Notes under the pieces: generated by a model
The model's input: only the letters and a program-made list of their open reading frames with translations
Database searches by the model: none
What the model was told of the DNA's origin: nothing
Position numbers and translations under genes: made by a program
In this document: positions 33,749 through 45,208 of the stretch, in pieces
Layout: every line of letters begins with the position of its first letter
Numbering within the stretch: position 1 is the first letter of the stretch
Source: Clonostachys chloroleuca
Lineage: Eukaryota; Ascomycota; Sordariomycetes; Hypocreales; Bionectriaceae
DNA: 64,000 bases
Direction of reading: 5' to 3'
Assembly: GCA_037952775.1 (NCBI GenBank)
Contig: JBANAY010000003.1
Span: 36,890,001-36,954,000, forward strand

Positions 33749-36700
33749 GACTTTGGTGGTTGACTCAGAGAAAAGTTGGAGGAGGGGACGGGGAGGAGAC
33801 AGGAGAAGTGGGCGGCTGGTTACAAGGGAACCTGACGACTCTACGTGTCTCTATCAAAGTGAACGACCGCTTACAGTTGGCACGGCAGGCTGCATTGTTT
33901 ATCAGCACACACAAAAAGGGACCAGCCTTAACTGGGGCGACTTTCACTCAGAGCTAATATTTTTTTCAATAACCTGGGACTTGTTTTGAAGGCCTGTCAC
34001 AATAGGAAGTTTTGAAGGCAAATACAGCATTGTGAAGCATATATTGGCCTCGTAATGCTAGGACTTTGGCTATTCTGTATCCCTAGGACCAGTTTTGGGA
34101 GGCTTACCATAAAGGCGATGAATTGATGGGCCGTCCCCAGCAAGACATTATAACACGACTGCAGACATTCAGCGCTCTACTTCAATTGCCTCCTGTATTC
34201 ATTACTCATACAGTATAGCTTTGGAAGACCATAGAAGGAAGGGAAATATTTACTGGCGAGTAAAAGTGTGGCATTATGAACAGTACCTCTATGACCATGA
34301 GCATCACAATCTATAGCTACTTACCATTCTTTTTTTCCATATACAATAGCAGTTAATAGTAGAGAAAAATCATTTATAATTTTAGCGTCACCCATCTCTC
34401 TTTCTTAGAGAGCAATGGGTATCTGGACATTCGTAGGCCAAGTATGGAATCATAAGATTATCCCACAGAATTCTTCACGACTACTCGCTTTCTCAGAACC
34501 ACAAATTCTTAACAAATGCTATTAACATACATTTTACGACAACATGCAAATCTAGAGGTTTCTAGTGGGCTGTGACATGGGAATTTCGAGAGCTCATTAA
34601 TCACGAGGGGCTCTGTCGTCAACACAGACGACCCACTACGGAGGCGGTACTCGGACGGGAGAATAATAAGCGGCAGTTATACGGATGGGAGTGATTCGAC
34701 TGTAAAGTTAATATATGCCAGGCAGGGGCTTATGGCGATATTGGTAGTACTAGGGAAAATGGCGAGTAGTGCTTGGAGTATACCGCCTTCGATTTTGATG
34801 GTCGGATCTCGTAGTTCGAAAGGCAGTTTAATCTGGTGCGGGTAGGTAGGGTGTGCATTCCACTGCTTACTGGTTTTCTATTTTCTGGCCCTGAGTATTA
34901 CCATAGGCCAGCGAAGCGAGACTGGGTTGGATTAGAGGCGATTATCATCATTGGTGATATTCAAATTGAAAGAGCGTTCTTGAATAACGTAGAATTTAAA
35001 CTTGTGAATACGAATTTCTCATGAGCATCGGCACGCTGTCCCCTCAAACAATGACAGCTACTCCAACGAGAATAAACCCACACAATGCCATCCATTCCCT
35101 TGCCCCATGGACGAGAATTGTAGAGGTGTCAAACCCATTCATCAAATCGTGACCCCAGTGCTTAATTCACAGACCACAGCCAGTAGTCCAATCATGGCAG
35201 GCGAGGAAGAGGAGTGGACCGATTACGTACCTAGGGAGTGCCTAAGGGTTGGGTGAGTCACAGGCTGAGGAAGAAGGCACTGATCACGTCTCAATGATTT
35301 GGACAAGTACGTACCTGCATGCCATGGAATGTCTTGCACAAAGCAGAGATTATGAGTGATAACATAATTCAGCACTGGAAAGAATATGACCTCGCAAATT
35401 TTACCAGGAAGTGGCCAAGGAACAAACCCTCGATTAGTGACGCTCCTCTGCTACCTACAGAGGACGACAAGGGGAAGACGACCCCACGGGACAGGACAAG
35501 CCAGGGAAGGAGATGGACGACAATGATAGGAGAAAGGACCAGCTGAGAAAGACCAACTTGACCGCTGAGGGCCCAACATGACATATAATTTTCGCTACGG
35601 TGGTCACAAGCACCTGACTCGTCAAAGGCGATCAGGAACTTTTAACGGCCTCCATCCCGTCCTTGTTTCCTGCAGCCTCCGGGATATCAGAATGAGGAAC
35701 GTTAAAGGACTACGATGAAGGCCTACCGACAGTGTTCGTATGCTCAAAGGATCAAGAAGGGCTGAACTTCTCTGTACCCTCTAGAGAACTCGTTTCTTGC
35801 GACATTAGAGACAGGTACCGAGGCCAGGGGCCACTGGTATGGATATGCCATTGGAGTACGGTCAGAACAGTCACTGTAGGCAGCTAGAACCGTTGAGTTG
35901 TGATTTCATCAGATGCGCTTACCTGTTCATCCATGCGTGCCTCCGTTCTTTTGATGTCTCAACCTAGAGTTCAGAGTAGGCAGGGCAACCGAACACCAGA
36001 GGTGACGCAATCAGCCCATCTCGACGCTCACAGCTCGCCAGTTCTTACTGCCGTGCGAACCCAGGGATGTTTTGGGTAGTTTGATTGTATAACCTCGCCG
36101 GGGATCCTTCCAACGGGCTGGGAGAGTAACTGTGAGCATGATGTTATCCGGTCCTTGCTCTCCTAAGGGGGAAGGGGCGGCAGCTAGGCAGGGCATTGTG
36201 CTGACCTTTGTCACTTCCAAGAAGCCTCGTACCTTGAAAAATGGGAAAGATTAAGTTGGGTGGCTGAGGCTTGCTGATGACGTTTGTTTACATATGTTCT
36301 ATATCATAAGCATCCTCCATCTCCCAACCATCCATCCATTTCTCCATAACACATAACCATCTCAACTCCAGAGTGCGCTCGTCCCAAAACACCACATGCA
36401 TTGTGGCCCCTCGCTTTGGCCCGCTGAAGCGCTCTCCGCCATTCGAGGGGCCACAAGCAATCAAAGTAAGCCCATCTTGGTTCTGCCCTGGCACCTGGAT
36501 ACAGAGTCTGACAAGATCGCAGACAATCAATGCTCGCAATCTCGTCGCAATTAACATCGGTATCCTTATCATCATTACCGATATTCTTACCATCATTATT
36601 GGTATTTTTTTATCAATACACAATATTATTTTCCATAAGGCTGCCACAGTGTTGGCAGCCGAGCACTGCCATCAGCCAACAAGAATGGCACAAGAAGACT

Positions 36701-38177
36701 TGTCATCATTATGGACATCTTTACCGAGAATATGGCATCCATCACCGTCGGTATCATTATCACCATCATCATTGTCAGTATAACTACTCACCACCGTTTC
36801 CGGTAAAACCACCTATTACTAGTACTGCCGTCAACTAACACGAGAATAAAAGATTCATCATCACTACCGACATCTTTACCGCGATCGACACCTCCATTCT
36901 TCCATTCATCATTATCAGCATCATTCACGACATCGTTATCATCATTATCGGTATATTTAGGCACGGCCTCTCCGCGTGCCCGGGCACAAGACCACAGGCC
37001 GTGAGCTTTTTTCATTCCTGCCTTAGATAATCTGTACCCAGGAGCTGACAGAGCTGCAGAAAAGGTGTTTCCAGCATGATGTCTGGTTTGTCACCATCAT
37101 TATCAATAAGATATTATTATCAATATCTATGATTATGATTATCAGAATATTATCAATTTTGATACTATTCAACTCGCACTCCTGGTGTGAAATCAAAGTC
37201 GTTGGAAACGACGGAGGGGAGACCCTCGGGATTCTCTCTGACCAAGCAATTATATCTTTATGCACCAACCTTCGAAAACTTCGTAAGTGCTTCCGATACC
37301 ATGAGTTCCTTAGGCGGCTTTACTAACCTATCTATTTTGTTATAGTCGGCGATCGAAATATTCATATCAATATATTTACACAGTTGGAGGCTCAAGGCCG
37401 ACCCGGCCTTGAACCTACATTCAGACTCTTCGTTGTTGTTAGGCATGTTCAAGGGCTCATACAGCTTTCAACTTATTTATGCTTTTAAAAGAATTCTGTC
37501 GAGGTGGCTACATCACATGTGGCCCCATCCATGTAAAATAATTAAATGAACACAAATGAATATTAATTAGAACCAGTCTCCAGTTTCACGTTGTGGTATC
37601 GCGGCTCGCTTGCTGCCAGCATACTAACTAAGTCTTGACCGTCTACCATTCTTGAGGAAAGAATGGCTATGGAAGGGACAATAATTATTAACTACGACCT
37701 AATTTATATGATATTCTCCATGACAATCTCTCAAGAAAAAGAAGCACTGAGTGGAGAGGGGTTGGAAGAGCCATTTTGCTGCTCCTAAAAGGGGGAATAA
37801 GCCGAGTAAGACCGTTCGCCCAGAGAACGCAATCAACTCTTCCTTATACGAGCCAGCAGCATCTAGCAAAAGAATGATTGGGCTGCTGTGAAGCGAAATA
37901 TGTGGACGGCCGACTAGAAAAGGGGTACTAGAAAAGAGTAAAGGCTTCGTCAACGTATCTTCGGAGACCTCACTAACTCTAATCACGTATTTCCAGGTAA
38001 GGCAATGTAACATTAGCTCTATCACTAGCATTGATTTCCATGCGTATCTGTGATCGATTTGCAAAATATCCAATACACTATCATCAGCTCCAATAAGTTA
38101 CTTGGATGGGAAACGCCATGTAGCCTGAGCATTTCAAGGAAGCACTCTGCGATGTTCACAGAGGCCTGCTTGGTCTT
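33749..38177. other. Long gene-poor stretch
   Basis: About 4.4 kb with no convincing gene. A minus-strand frame near 36288-36530 (…MHVVFWDERTLELRWLC…) looks somewhat protein-like but has no start or partner exon I can defend. The segment 36540-36960 is a diffuse ATC/ATT repeat field. Elsewhere composition is ordinary. Confidence 0.45.
36540..36960 (+). repeat. Imperfect ATCATTACCG-type repeat field
   Basis: Variants of TCATCATTACCGA-ATCTTTACC recur near 36560, 36705, 36755, 36855 and 36930, embedded in ATC/ATT triplets. Copies are diverged and irregularly spaced, suggesting an old microsatellite expansion. Confidence 0.5.
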
Positions 38178-39332
38178 CTATAGGCCAAGTCCTTTCTCAT
38201 ACTCTTTCCACTTGTCACCAATAGGCTGTATCAGGGTATATGCCGCCGGACTGTCAAACTCCTGGACGCCGTTCATGAGATACAGCGGTGTCATTTCTCC
38301 ATCCTCGCTAAAGAAGAGCTTCGGTCTTTCCCGTCTGTAGTAGGTTATCTCTCCGCCGTCCGTAAACTGAACTGTCGTGTTGTAAGTCAACGTGAGGTTT
38401 TCGTATTTCCACGGTCCGCGCCAGTCCCTTGCGAAAGCGTGCGCTCCGACTCGCGGACCCTTCAGCCCTAGCGGGATATCGACCATATGATGTACAAGGA
38501 AGTGCCAGTGTCCACGCTTATCCCTCCAAAGAAAGGGATCTTCGCTACGGAGTGAGGGGTCGATCTCGATGTTTCCCGGCTCGACGGTAAGGTTGTAGGG
38601 GCCGGCATACCCTGTGGGGCTATAATATATATTATTCTTCTCGGCTGCGAGAAGCATTTCGCTTGTCGGGTTCTCGGGTGTCCACAGAGGCCACGCTGTG
38701 GGGTTCGTAACGTTGACGATCAGCGGGATCTGTTCAGTCCATGTCTTTAGATCGGGGGAGGTGGAGACGGAAATCGTATTGTTCGTCTTCTTGGAGCCGC
38801 ACGACGTGGGAGTTTCCCAGTCCTGTCCAATAAAGTGAATCAGATACTTTTCGTCGTACGGGCTCCAGACTACTGTTGGGTTGTGTCGAAAGGTGTCGAA
38901 GAGATCCTGCGCCCAGGTGAACGGACCTCGAGGCCCGGTTCTCGATTCCGCTCGAATGACCTTACTGAAGGGCCGCCATGCCGAAAGACCACAGCCGTGC
39001 GTAAACTGCGAAATGATGAGGTGGAACAGGGAGGGATCGTTGCGGTCGTGGATGATTTGGCCACCCCAGGAGGAATTGCCAGCCCCTTCCCGATAAAAGT
39101 CTGGGAGAGAGATGTTGGTGTAATTGTACCCTGTCCAGCGATCAACGGGCTTCAGATCAAGCTCACCACAGTTGTATCCACGCCAGCCTGGGTCGCAGAT
39201 GCAGGTGTGGTTGCATGAGCAAATGCCGTTGAGGCTACAGTCTTCCATACTCTGGCAGCTGGCGGCAAAAACGCCTGCAGCAAGGAGGCTTGACACCACT
39301 GCGCAGCCGTTTAAAACGGTCGGAATCCGCAT
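38178..39332 (-). CDS. Secreted EGF-like plus beta-propeller (GH43-like) protein
   Basis: Start at 39332 (MRIPTVLNG), which gives a clean signal peptide with hydrophobic core VVSSLLAAGVFA; earlier in-frame codons would bury it. 384 aa. Just after the signal is an EGF-like Cys module (C-x5-C-x5-C-x-C-x3-C-x-C-x8-C), ending DPGWRGYNCGEL. The remainder resembles a five-bladed glycosidase fold: repeated aromatic and Asp motifs such as HDRNDPSLFHL, NPTVVWSPYD, SEDPFLWRDKRGHWHFLVH. Many N-glycosylation sequons support secretion. It may act on cell-wall or plant carbohydrate, but I cannot point to the acid/base pair with certainty. Confidence 0.75.
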   Translation of the reverse strand: MRIPTVLNGCAVVSSLLAAGVFAASCQSMEDCSLNGICSCNHTCICDPGWRGYNCGELDLKPVDRWTGYNYTNISLPDFYREGAGNSSWGGQIIHDRNDPSLFHLIISQFTHGCGLSAWRPFSKVIRAESRTGPRGPFTWAQDLFDTFRHNPTVVWSPYDEKYLIHFIGQDWETPTSCGSKKTNNTISVSTSPDLKTWTEQIPLIVNVTNPTAWPLWTPENPTSEMLLAAEKNNIYYSPTGYAGPYNLTVEPGNIEIDPSLRSEDPFLWRDKRGHWHFLVHHMVDIPLGLKGPRVGAHAFARDWRGPWKYENLTLTYNTTVQFTDGGEITYYRRERPKLFFSEDGEMTPLYLMNGVQEFDSPAAYTLIQPIGDKWKEYEKGLGL

Positions 39333-41873
39333 GACGTCAGAACAATCCTCCGTTATCCCTTCACGCGAGTTGATAAGATATGGATATTTGCTGGTATCAG
39401 TTTCTTTCACAATTATTTGCACACTGGTGATTTATACCAAGGATCCGGCTAATTATGAAGATGGTGTCGGTGTCTGCCCGGATGATTCCCAAGACCCCGG
39501 AAAAATCCAGCTCGGAGTATTTCAACCGCGAGACCCGAGAAGCTGGCACAACCGATAGCTTCTACTCTGACTCTCCGAGGCCATCATCGATTCGACAGAT
39601 AATTAGAGGCATTGTGTATAGTTGACATGAATACAAGGACAGAAGGATGATAATGGTGTTGGCGTTATCGTTAGAGACAGTCATCAATATGACAATAGGA
39701 CCCATGTGGATGAAGATAATGGAGATTTGTGGCAGGGTTTCGACTGAGTGACTCATGGGCCTTGCTCAAGCTTATTGGCTTTTCACTTCTTGTCTACAAA
39801 TCACTACTCAAATCTGACGTTAAGGGGTTGCATTTTCCGAAGAGGGGACCAAGTCTTGTTGCTCGTCTTTTCACCCAATTAAACCAATCATACAAGCCGG
39901 CTGGACAGGACCGCCGATCTTGTGGGCTCTTTTGTAATGTGTACTTCGTCTTTTCCCGTTACTGATACCCCTACCTCATTTCCACTGAAAATGTAACCTC
40001 TTTGCGGGTTCTAGGACGGATGGCCCATTTCCGCTGTTCTTCTTGGGGTTCTCGACCCCTTCTCTTATTGTCCGTTTCCCGCAATGACATGTGTAGATTA
40101 TAGCTCCAAATGAGAAATCGCTCGTCTGGTCGCAGCTCCAGCTCCATGTGGACGTGTTCTCTCATTGAAACATACTTGCAAATTCGAGAGTGGGATAATC
40201 TTCCGCACGAGCTTCTGAAGTTAACGGAGGCGATGGGGTCGCGATACAAGGGGCAAACATCTGCCTCTTCCTCATTGTTGAAGATGATATGACCCCAGAA
40301 GGGTCCGGAATTAGATAGTCCTTCTCGACTGGCCTCGCAGCATGAGCTCGCAGGAGCATCTTCTTGCCACTTATCAATGATGATGCTGCTGCTTGATGGG
40401 CGATGCTGCTTGATGGGCGATGCTGCTTGATGGGCGATGCTGCTTGATGGGCGATGCTGCTTGATGGGCGATCTGCTTTGACCACAGTCTGGTGCGGCCT
40501 TTTACCGGATACTCCCTTGAGCAGATCTGGAAGCATTGCACGAGATGCTTGACGTCCCTTATGCCGATGTAAATCTTTTTCGTCCAGAGACCTAGCCCAG
40601 CATCTAACAATGTTGCCAGGAAGCTCATAGCAGATCGAGTGATATCGATATGAACTTGGAGAATGATGTAGAAATTCGTTTCTTCCCAAGAACGACTTGC
40701 ACCAAGGATAGGGGAGTCGTCGTCGCATACAAATGCCGAGTCTTAGTAGCTTGGAATTTATTAGCCGATGACAATTTCTACAGTATTTGAGAGGGTAACA
40801 TAAAGTAATTATATAGCTGTATCTTACCACGAACCGGTATCTGCTCGACAAGCCCTACCCAAGTCTTGACGGAACAGTTAAGATTCTCCAGGTTTCGAGC
40901 AATTGCAAATTTCGTTCGATGATTGGTGAAGTTACCGGGTGAGCACAGAAGAGATACAACACAAGAAATAGCCTCAAATCTCTCAAATGATGAGCGTCAT
41001 TTGAATGCCATTGAGTCCCGTCAAGGTTGTAGATGGGCTTCACCAGTATGGCACTGATGTGAATCTCCATGCTTGTTGCGCATGGTGGCTGTACACCCGC
41101 ATCGGCCTTGCCGAACTTGCTCTCGATCGTATCGAACTTGGATTTGATCGAGATTTCTAGGGGCCTAACCATGGTGATCATGCTCGGTCAACCCCAACTA
41201 GTCTGCTCCTTTGACCATCAGTCACAACTCCTAGCCTTTCCTTTGAATGTGAATGATTGGCTGGAGAAGCGGCTGGACGAGGCCGAAGTGCTGGAGAGAG
41301 GGTAAGGCTGATGTGCTGGCACCTGAACACGTGGCTACTCGCCGCTCGCCGCTCGTGGCTTTCGGCCGCTGGGGGTCGTGAGTCCTGACCATTGACCGAC
41401 GACATCGAATAGGAGACCTGGCGCAGCAGCCGCTTGAGGGTCGGTGGGTGGTCGGGCCTGCTGACTGTTTCGTCGGCATAACCACCTTCAATACCTAGGT
41501 GCAGTAAAAGAAGATAGGTGTAGCAGATTCGGCGATACCTACTTCATACCGACAAACTTTGAAAAGAAGCATGGATCGATACGCTCTGTGCCTTCCAGAA
41601 GTGTAAATGGTGATGACGATGGAGTGTCTGCCTCAGGCAGTCGAGAGCTGTCAGTTGACGTCAAAAATGACCAGGCACCCTGGCTTGGCAGTGGCTAGGG
41701 GACTACCTCCTGACAGGCTCTTGAGGCTGATGCTTTGCGCAGCGATGTAAGCGCATCGCCTCCCTACAGATCTTCAAGCAACTATCCAACCGGCAAGCTC
41801 GTTCGTTCGAGGCCAAGAACTCATCTCGACTTCACCCATTTTCTCGCTCACAACGATCCGATACATATCCATA
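39333..41873. other. Intergenic with minisatellite
   Basis: No recognised gene. A 229-codon minus-strand frame (40851-40162) spans the 17-bp minisatellite; because 17 is not a multiple of 3 its repeated part rotates frame, and I regard it as fortuitous. Confidence 0.45.
40382..40475 (+). repeat. 17-bp minisatellite, about 5 copies
   Basis: Unit GATGCTGCTTGATGGGC. The first copy carries an extra GCT, four perfect copies run 40402-40469, then a partial copy. Confidence 0.9.
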
Positions 41874-44006
41874 ATGCGTCTCCTCAATGCGAGAACCCTG
41901 GAATTTGAATTATTTCCAGACCCCAAGACGCGACCCGAGTATGCGATCTTATCCCACACATGGGAAGACGAGGAGGTCACCTTTCAAGAGTTCCAACGGG
42001 CCACAGGAGCCATCCAGAGCAAGGCAGGCTATGCGAAAATCAAATTGGCATGCGAACAAGCAATCAAGCATGGATTGCAGTACTCTTGGGTTGATACCTG
42101 CTGCATAGACAAGTCAAGCAGCACTGAGCTGTCAGAGGCCATCAACTCCATGTTTCGATGGTACGAGGAGAGCAAGGTTTGCTTTGCATTTCTCATTGAC
42201 GTACAATCAGGTGTCGATGCATACGACCCCGACTCGGCTTTTGCGACTTCGCGATGGTTTACTCGTGGCTGGACGTTGCAGGAGCTTGTTGCGCCGAAAC
42301 GGGTCGACTTTTTCAATATGGACTGGGGATATATTGGCAGTCGTGACGAGTTAGCCGCCCCCATACAAAGAACCACATTAATAAATGAGTTCTACCTCGT
42401 TGATCACCATCAGTGGCCGTCCAGGCAAGATCTACTTTGCACAGCCAGTGTTGCAGAGAGAATGAGTTGGGCTGCTAGACGGACGACGACCAGAGAGGAG
42501 GACGCTGCCTATTGTATGTTCGGCATGTTTGATATCAGCATGCCTCTGGTACCTGGGGAGGGTGCTCGGGCCTTCCAGAGGATCCAAGAAGAGATCTTGA
42601 AGCATTCATTCGGCCCGTCTCTTCTTGCATGGAATTTGGGTACCATGAGTGCACCAGTCGACCCCGAAGCAAATGATAGCCATTCGCCACATCGCTCGAT
42701 GTTACGGATGTTTATGGGCTTGCAGCACCCTTGGTACGCAGACACACTTCAGATCTGGGACCGTTGTCAACGACAGAGCTTGTTAGCTCCTAGTCTTCAA
42801 AGCTTTCGGGATTCCGAGGATATCGAATCCGCAAGAATCGCCGGGGATTGGAAAACTACAAACGAAGGAGTGAGCATTCTACTTCCTAAATCGGAAGATA
42901 AGTGCCCCTATATCCTGTTACCATGTCACAAGAAGGCCACACCATGGGCGCTTCTTGCTATACCGGTTATTTTCGACAGCAAAAACCAGACTTATGCCAG
43001 GTCCTCCCTTCCCGCAGTATGGGTTGATGTGGTTAACTGGCATCGATGGCCCCTCAAACATGTCACCCTTTCGGTTGACGCAAACATGAAGCGCGGCTAT
43101 TTACCACGATCCTCAGGGGGCGAAGTACTGCTTCGACATCTTCCAGAAAACCTTAGACTCCTGGAATATAACCTCTATGGAAACTGGAAACCTGGACCTA
43201 GGACCAGAACAAAGTCTCAGGTCCTCTTACCATTATCCCTGCCCGAATCTGGATTTTTGATCATAGCCCTTTCTATTCAAAATCAGGCTACGGGGAGAAT
43301 AGCCACCGTCATCATAAGATTTAGTGCTAAGAATGATAGCCTCGTCCAACCTACGTCACCAGGGACCTCAACACAGTGGCTTGATTCTTCTGAAGTGGTC
43401 TGCTACAATCTTTTTGGGGTGTCAAAGACTGATATTTCTAATTTTGTGGAAGGTTTAAGAGGCAGTAGCAATGACGTGGGGCTGAATCCAGTTCTTCCTA
43501 CCAACGGTGACTCGAAAACGTATGATAACGAATCCCCTGGAGTTTTCACACTAGGACCAGTACCAGATGAATCAGCAACAAGTACCCCCTTTGCTGTCAA
43601 TGTGGCACAGGACTCGTTGTTAGACCGCCCTGTATATGACGTACGGATCACTCAAGCTGAGAAACGGTTTTGTGACCCAATTTATCATATATTTGGCTTC
43701 GCGTGGACCTTAACACAAATGAAGCTCCGCAACCGGATGTACTGGATGGGAGACTTCGTTCCGCTTCTTTCGTGGATCTTCCTTATCATCACCATATGCA
43801 GCATATCTAAAGGAGTCGTCGACCATCTCTTAGATACACCGAGCGTCTACTTCTCGACTAATTCCATGAAGCAGGTTCTGACACAGGGGCCCTCGTACGC
43901 CATGGCCTACGTGGTCATGTATAACGTTCTTCCTGTTTCTTGTTACCTCTTACCCCGATCATCGCGGTTGATCTACCAAGGTCGGTGGCTCTTGGCTTTG
44001 CCATGA
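41874..44006 (+). CDS. HET-domain protein with C-terminal membrane helices, prematurely stopped
   Basis: Heterokaryon-incompatibility family; such proteins trigger cell death or sensing after non-self fusion. Single exon; the ATG reads MRLLNARTLEFELF. The HET domain covers about residues 1-240: EYAILSHTWEDEEVTFQEF, the central WVDTCCIDK, SRWFTRGWTLQEL (the hallmark block), and MSWAARRTTTREEDAAYCMFG. A long middle region of unknown function follows, then hydrophobic segments from about residue 635 (LLSWIFLIITICSISKG). The frame ends at a TGA at 44004-44006 inside LLALP, but continues open afterwards (see next entry), so the listed protein of 710 aa is probably truncated. Confidence 0.85.
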   Translation: MRLLNARTLEFELFPDPKTRPEYAILSHTWEDEEVTFQEFQRATGAIQSKAGYAKIKLACEQAIKHGLQYSWVDTCCIDKSSSTELSEAINSMFRWYEESKVCFAFLIDVQSGVDAYDPDSAFATSRWFTRGWTLQELVAPKRVDFFNMDWGYIGSRDELAAPIQRTTLINEFYLVDHHQWPSRQDLLCTASVAERMSWAARRTTTREEDAAYCMFGMFDISMPLVPGEGARAFQRIQEEILKHSFGPSLLAWNLGTMSAPVDPEANDSHSPHRSMLRMFMGLQHPWYADTLQIWDRCQRQSLLAPSLQSFRDSEDIESARIAGDWKTTNEGVSILLPKSEDKCPYILLPCHKKATPWALLAIPVIFDSKNQTYARSSLPAVWVDVVNWHRWPLKHVTLSVDANMKRGYLPRSSGGEVLLRHLPENLRLLEYNLYGNWKPGPRTRTKSQVLLPLSLPESGFLIIALSIQNQATGRIATVIIRFSAKNDSLVQPTSPGTSTQWLDSSEVVCYNLFGVSKTDISNFVEGLRGSSNDVGLNPVLPTNGDSKTYDNESPGVFTLGPVPDESATSTPFAVNVAQDSLLDRPVYDVRITQAEKRFCDPIYHIFGFAWTLTQMKLRNRMYWMGDFVPLLSWIFLIITICSISKGVVDHLLDTPSVYFSTNSMKQVLTQGPSYAMAYVVMYNVLPVSCYLLPRSSRLIYQGRWLLALP

Positions 44007-44315
44007 GGACTAATAATACACAGAGACCAACAACTCACCCTTCCTTATCTGGCATTCGTATATTTCCCTTGGAACCCGATCACCATCAAAACTCACGAGC
44101 ATCCTTCCACCATGGAGCTTTACGCTCGACATCTAATCGAGTTCCTAAAGTCAAACTATATCATGCTCTTTTATGTTTTGGGTTTCCAATTCGGAGCCAC
44201 CACGTCCAAGCAAATAATTGCGGCTCGTGCCTTGCTTCTTCCACCTTTGCTTGGCGTCTTTCTCTACATCAAATATCGGATAATCCGCCCTTTTTTGACA
44301 TTCATAAGCGAATGA
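44007..44315 (+). pseudogene. In-frame continuation of the HET protein beyond one TGA
   Basis: After the TGA the same frame stays open for 102 sense codons: GLIIHRDQQ, YFPWNPITIK, MELYARHLIEFLKS and a hydrophobic C-terminus ending FLTFISE, stopping at 44313-44315. The TGA needs one G-to-A step from TGG (Trp). With it read through the protein would be 813 aa with extra membrane helices. No intron bridges the stop. Confidence 0.6.
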
Positions 44316-45208
44316 AATTAGGAATTCTATGTATCATGATTTCTCCGCATGACAAATTAGGTGTAGTAGGAAATTATATTTAAAGCAGCTTAGGCGCAAC
44401 TCAACCCAGTCTTGCGTACTGCTACGTGTCATAGATTCTCTACCATGATAGGGAACTTACAGTCTTCTTCCCGAAAGGCGACATCACATTGGCCAGATGC
44501 CCCTGTTGCGTTCAAGAACAGCAGCATGCAGCGACAGAGAGGGTGGTCAGCTCACTAGCACATTATTAAATATGACCAGGGTCTCCCCGACTTTTCGAGG
44601 CGGTTTGGGTACCTCCATCATCCGAAATCGTCTAATTTGTCTCGAAATTTATCTCAAAGATGAATGAGGACGCAAATAAAAAATCTTTTCTTCCCAGCCT
44701 GCGCTGTGTCCTTAGGTCACGTCGGTACGTGCCTAGCCAACACCCTTGCGAGCCAAGCAATCGCCGATAGACAGAGCTATGATGATGCAGGAAACTCTAT
44801 CGGGATTAGCTGCTTATCGAGTAGTGATAGCATGATATGTAGCGTAACGCTGATGAAGTAGATCTTTTCACTGACTGCTTTAATAGGATGACCAACCAAC
44901 ACCACACTAACACGTTATATTATTACCTTGAAGGACCCAAGTAGTAAAAGCTGACATATGGTTTGGCATGCATTAAGAGAACGAGCGACTTTACCCGGGC
45001 CCCTGAGGGTGGTAGCTAGAGTGGAGATGATGTTGTCTTACATCGTTAATCTCGACCTCGCAGCATGCTTATAGATCTTTTCCCCCCTCCTGGGACTAGC
45101 ATATTCATACATCGCTTTGACACTACATTTATCGGATTGCCGAACTCCGATATAGGCCATAAGTCAGAAACAGCCTTGAGAACCTTCTTAACATTGAAGA
45201 ATTCCTCA
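44316..45208. other. Intergenic, upstream of the P450
   Basis: No gene recognised. Confidence 0.55.

Noticed and set aside
36288..36647. 119-codon minus-strand frame with a protein-like C-half
   Set aside because: The N-half is translated microsatellite and I could not build a start or intron for the C-half.
40162..40851. 229-codon minus-strand frame across the minisatellite
   Set aside because: Its length owes much to a 17-bp repeat read in rotating frames; no domain and no conserved-looking text.
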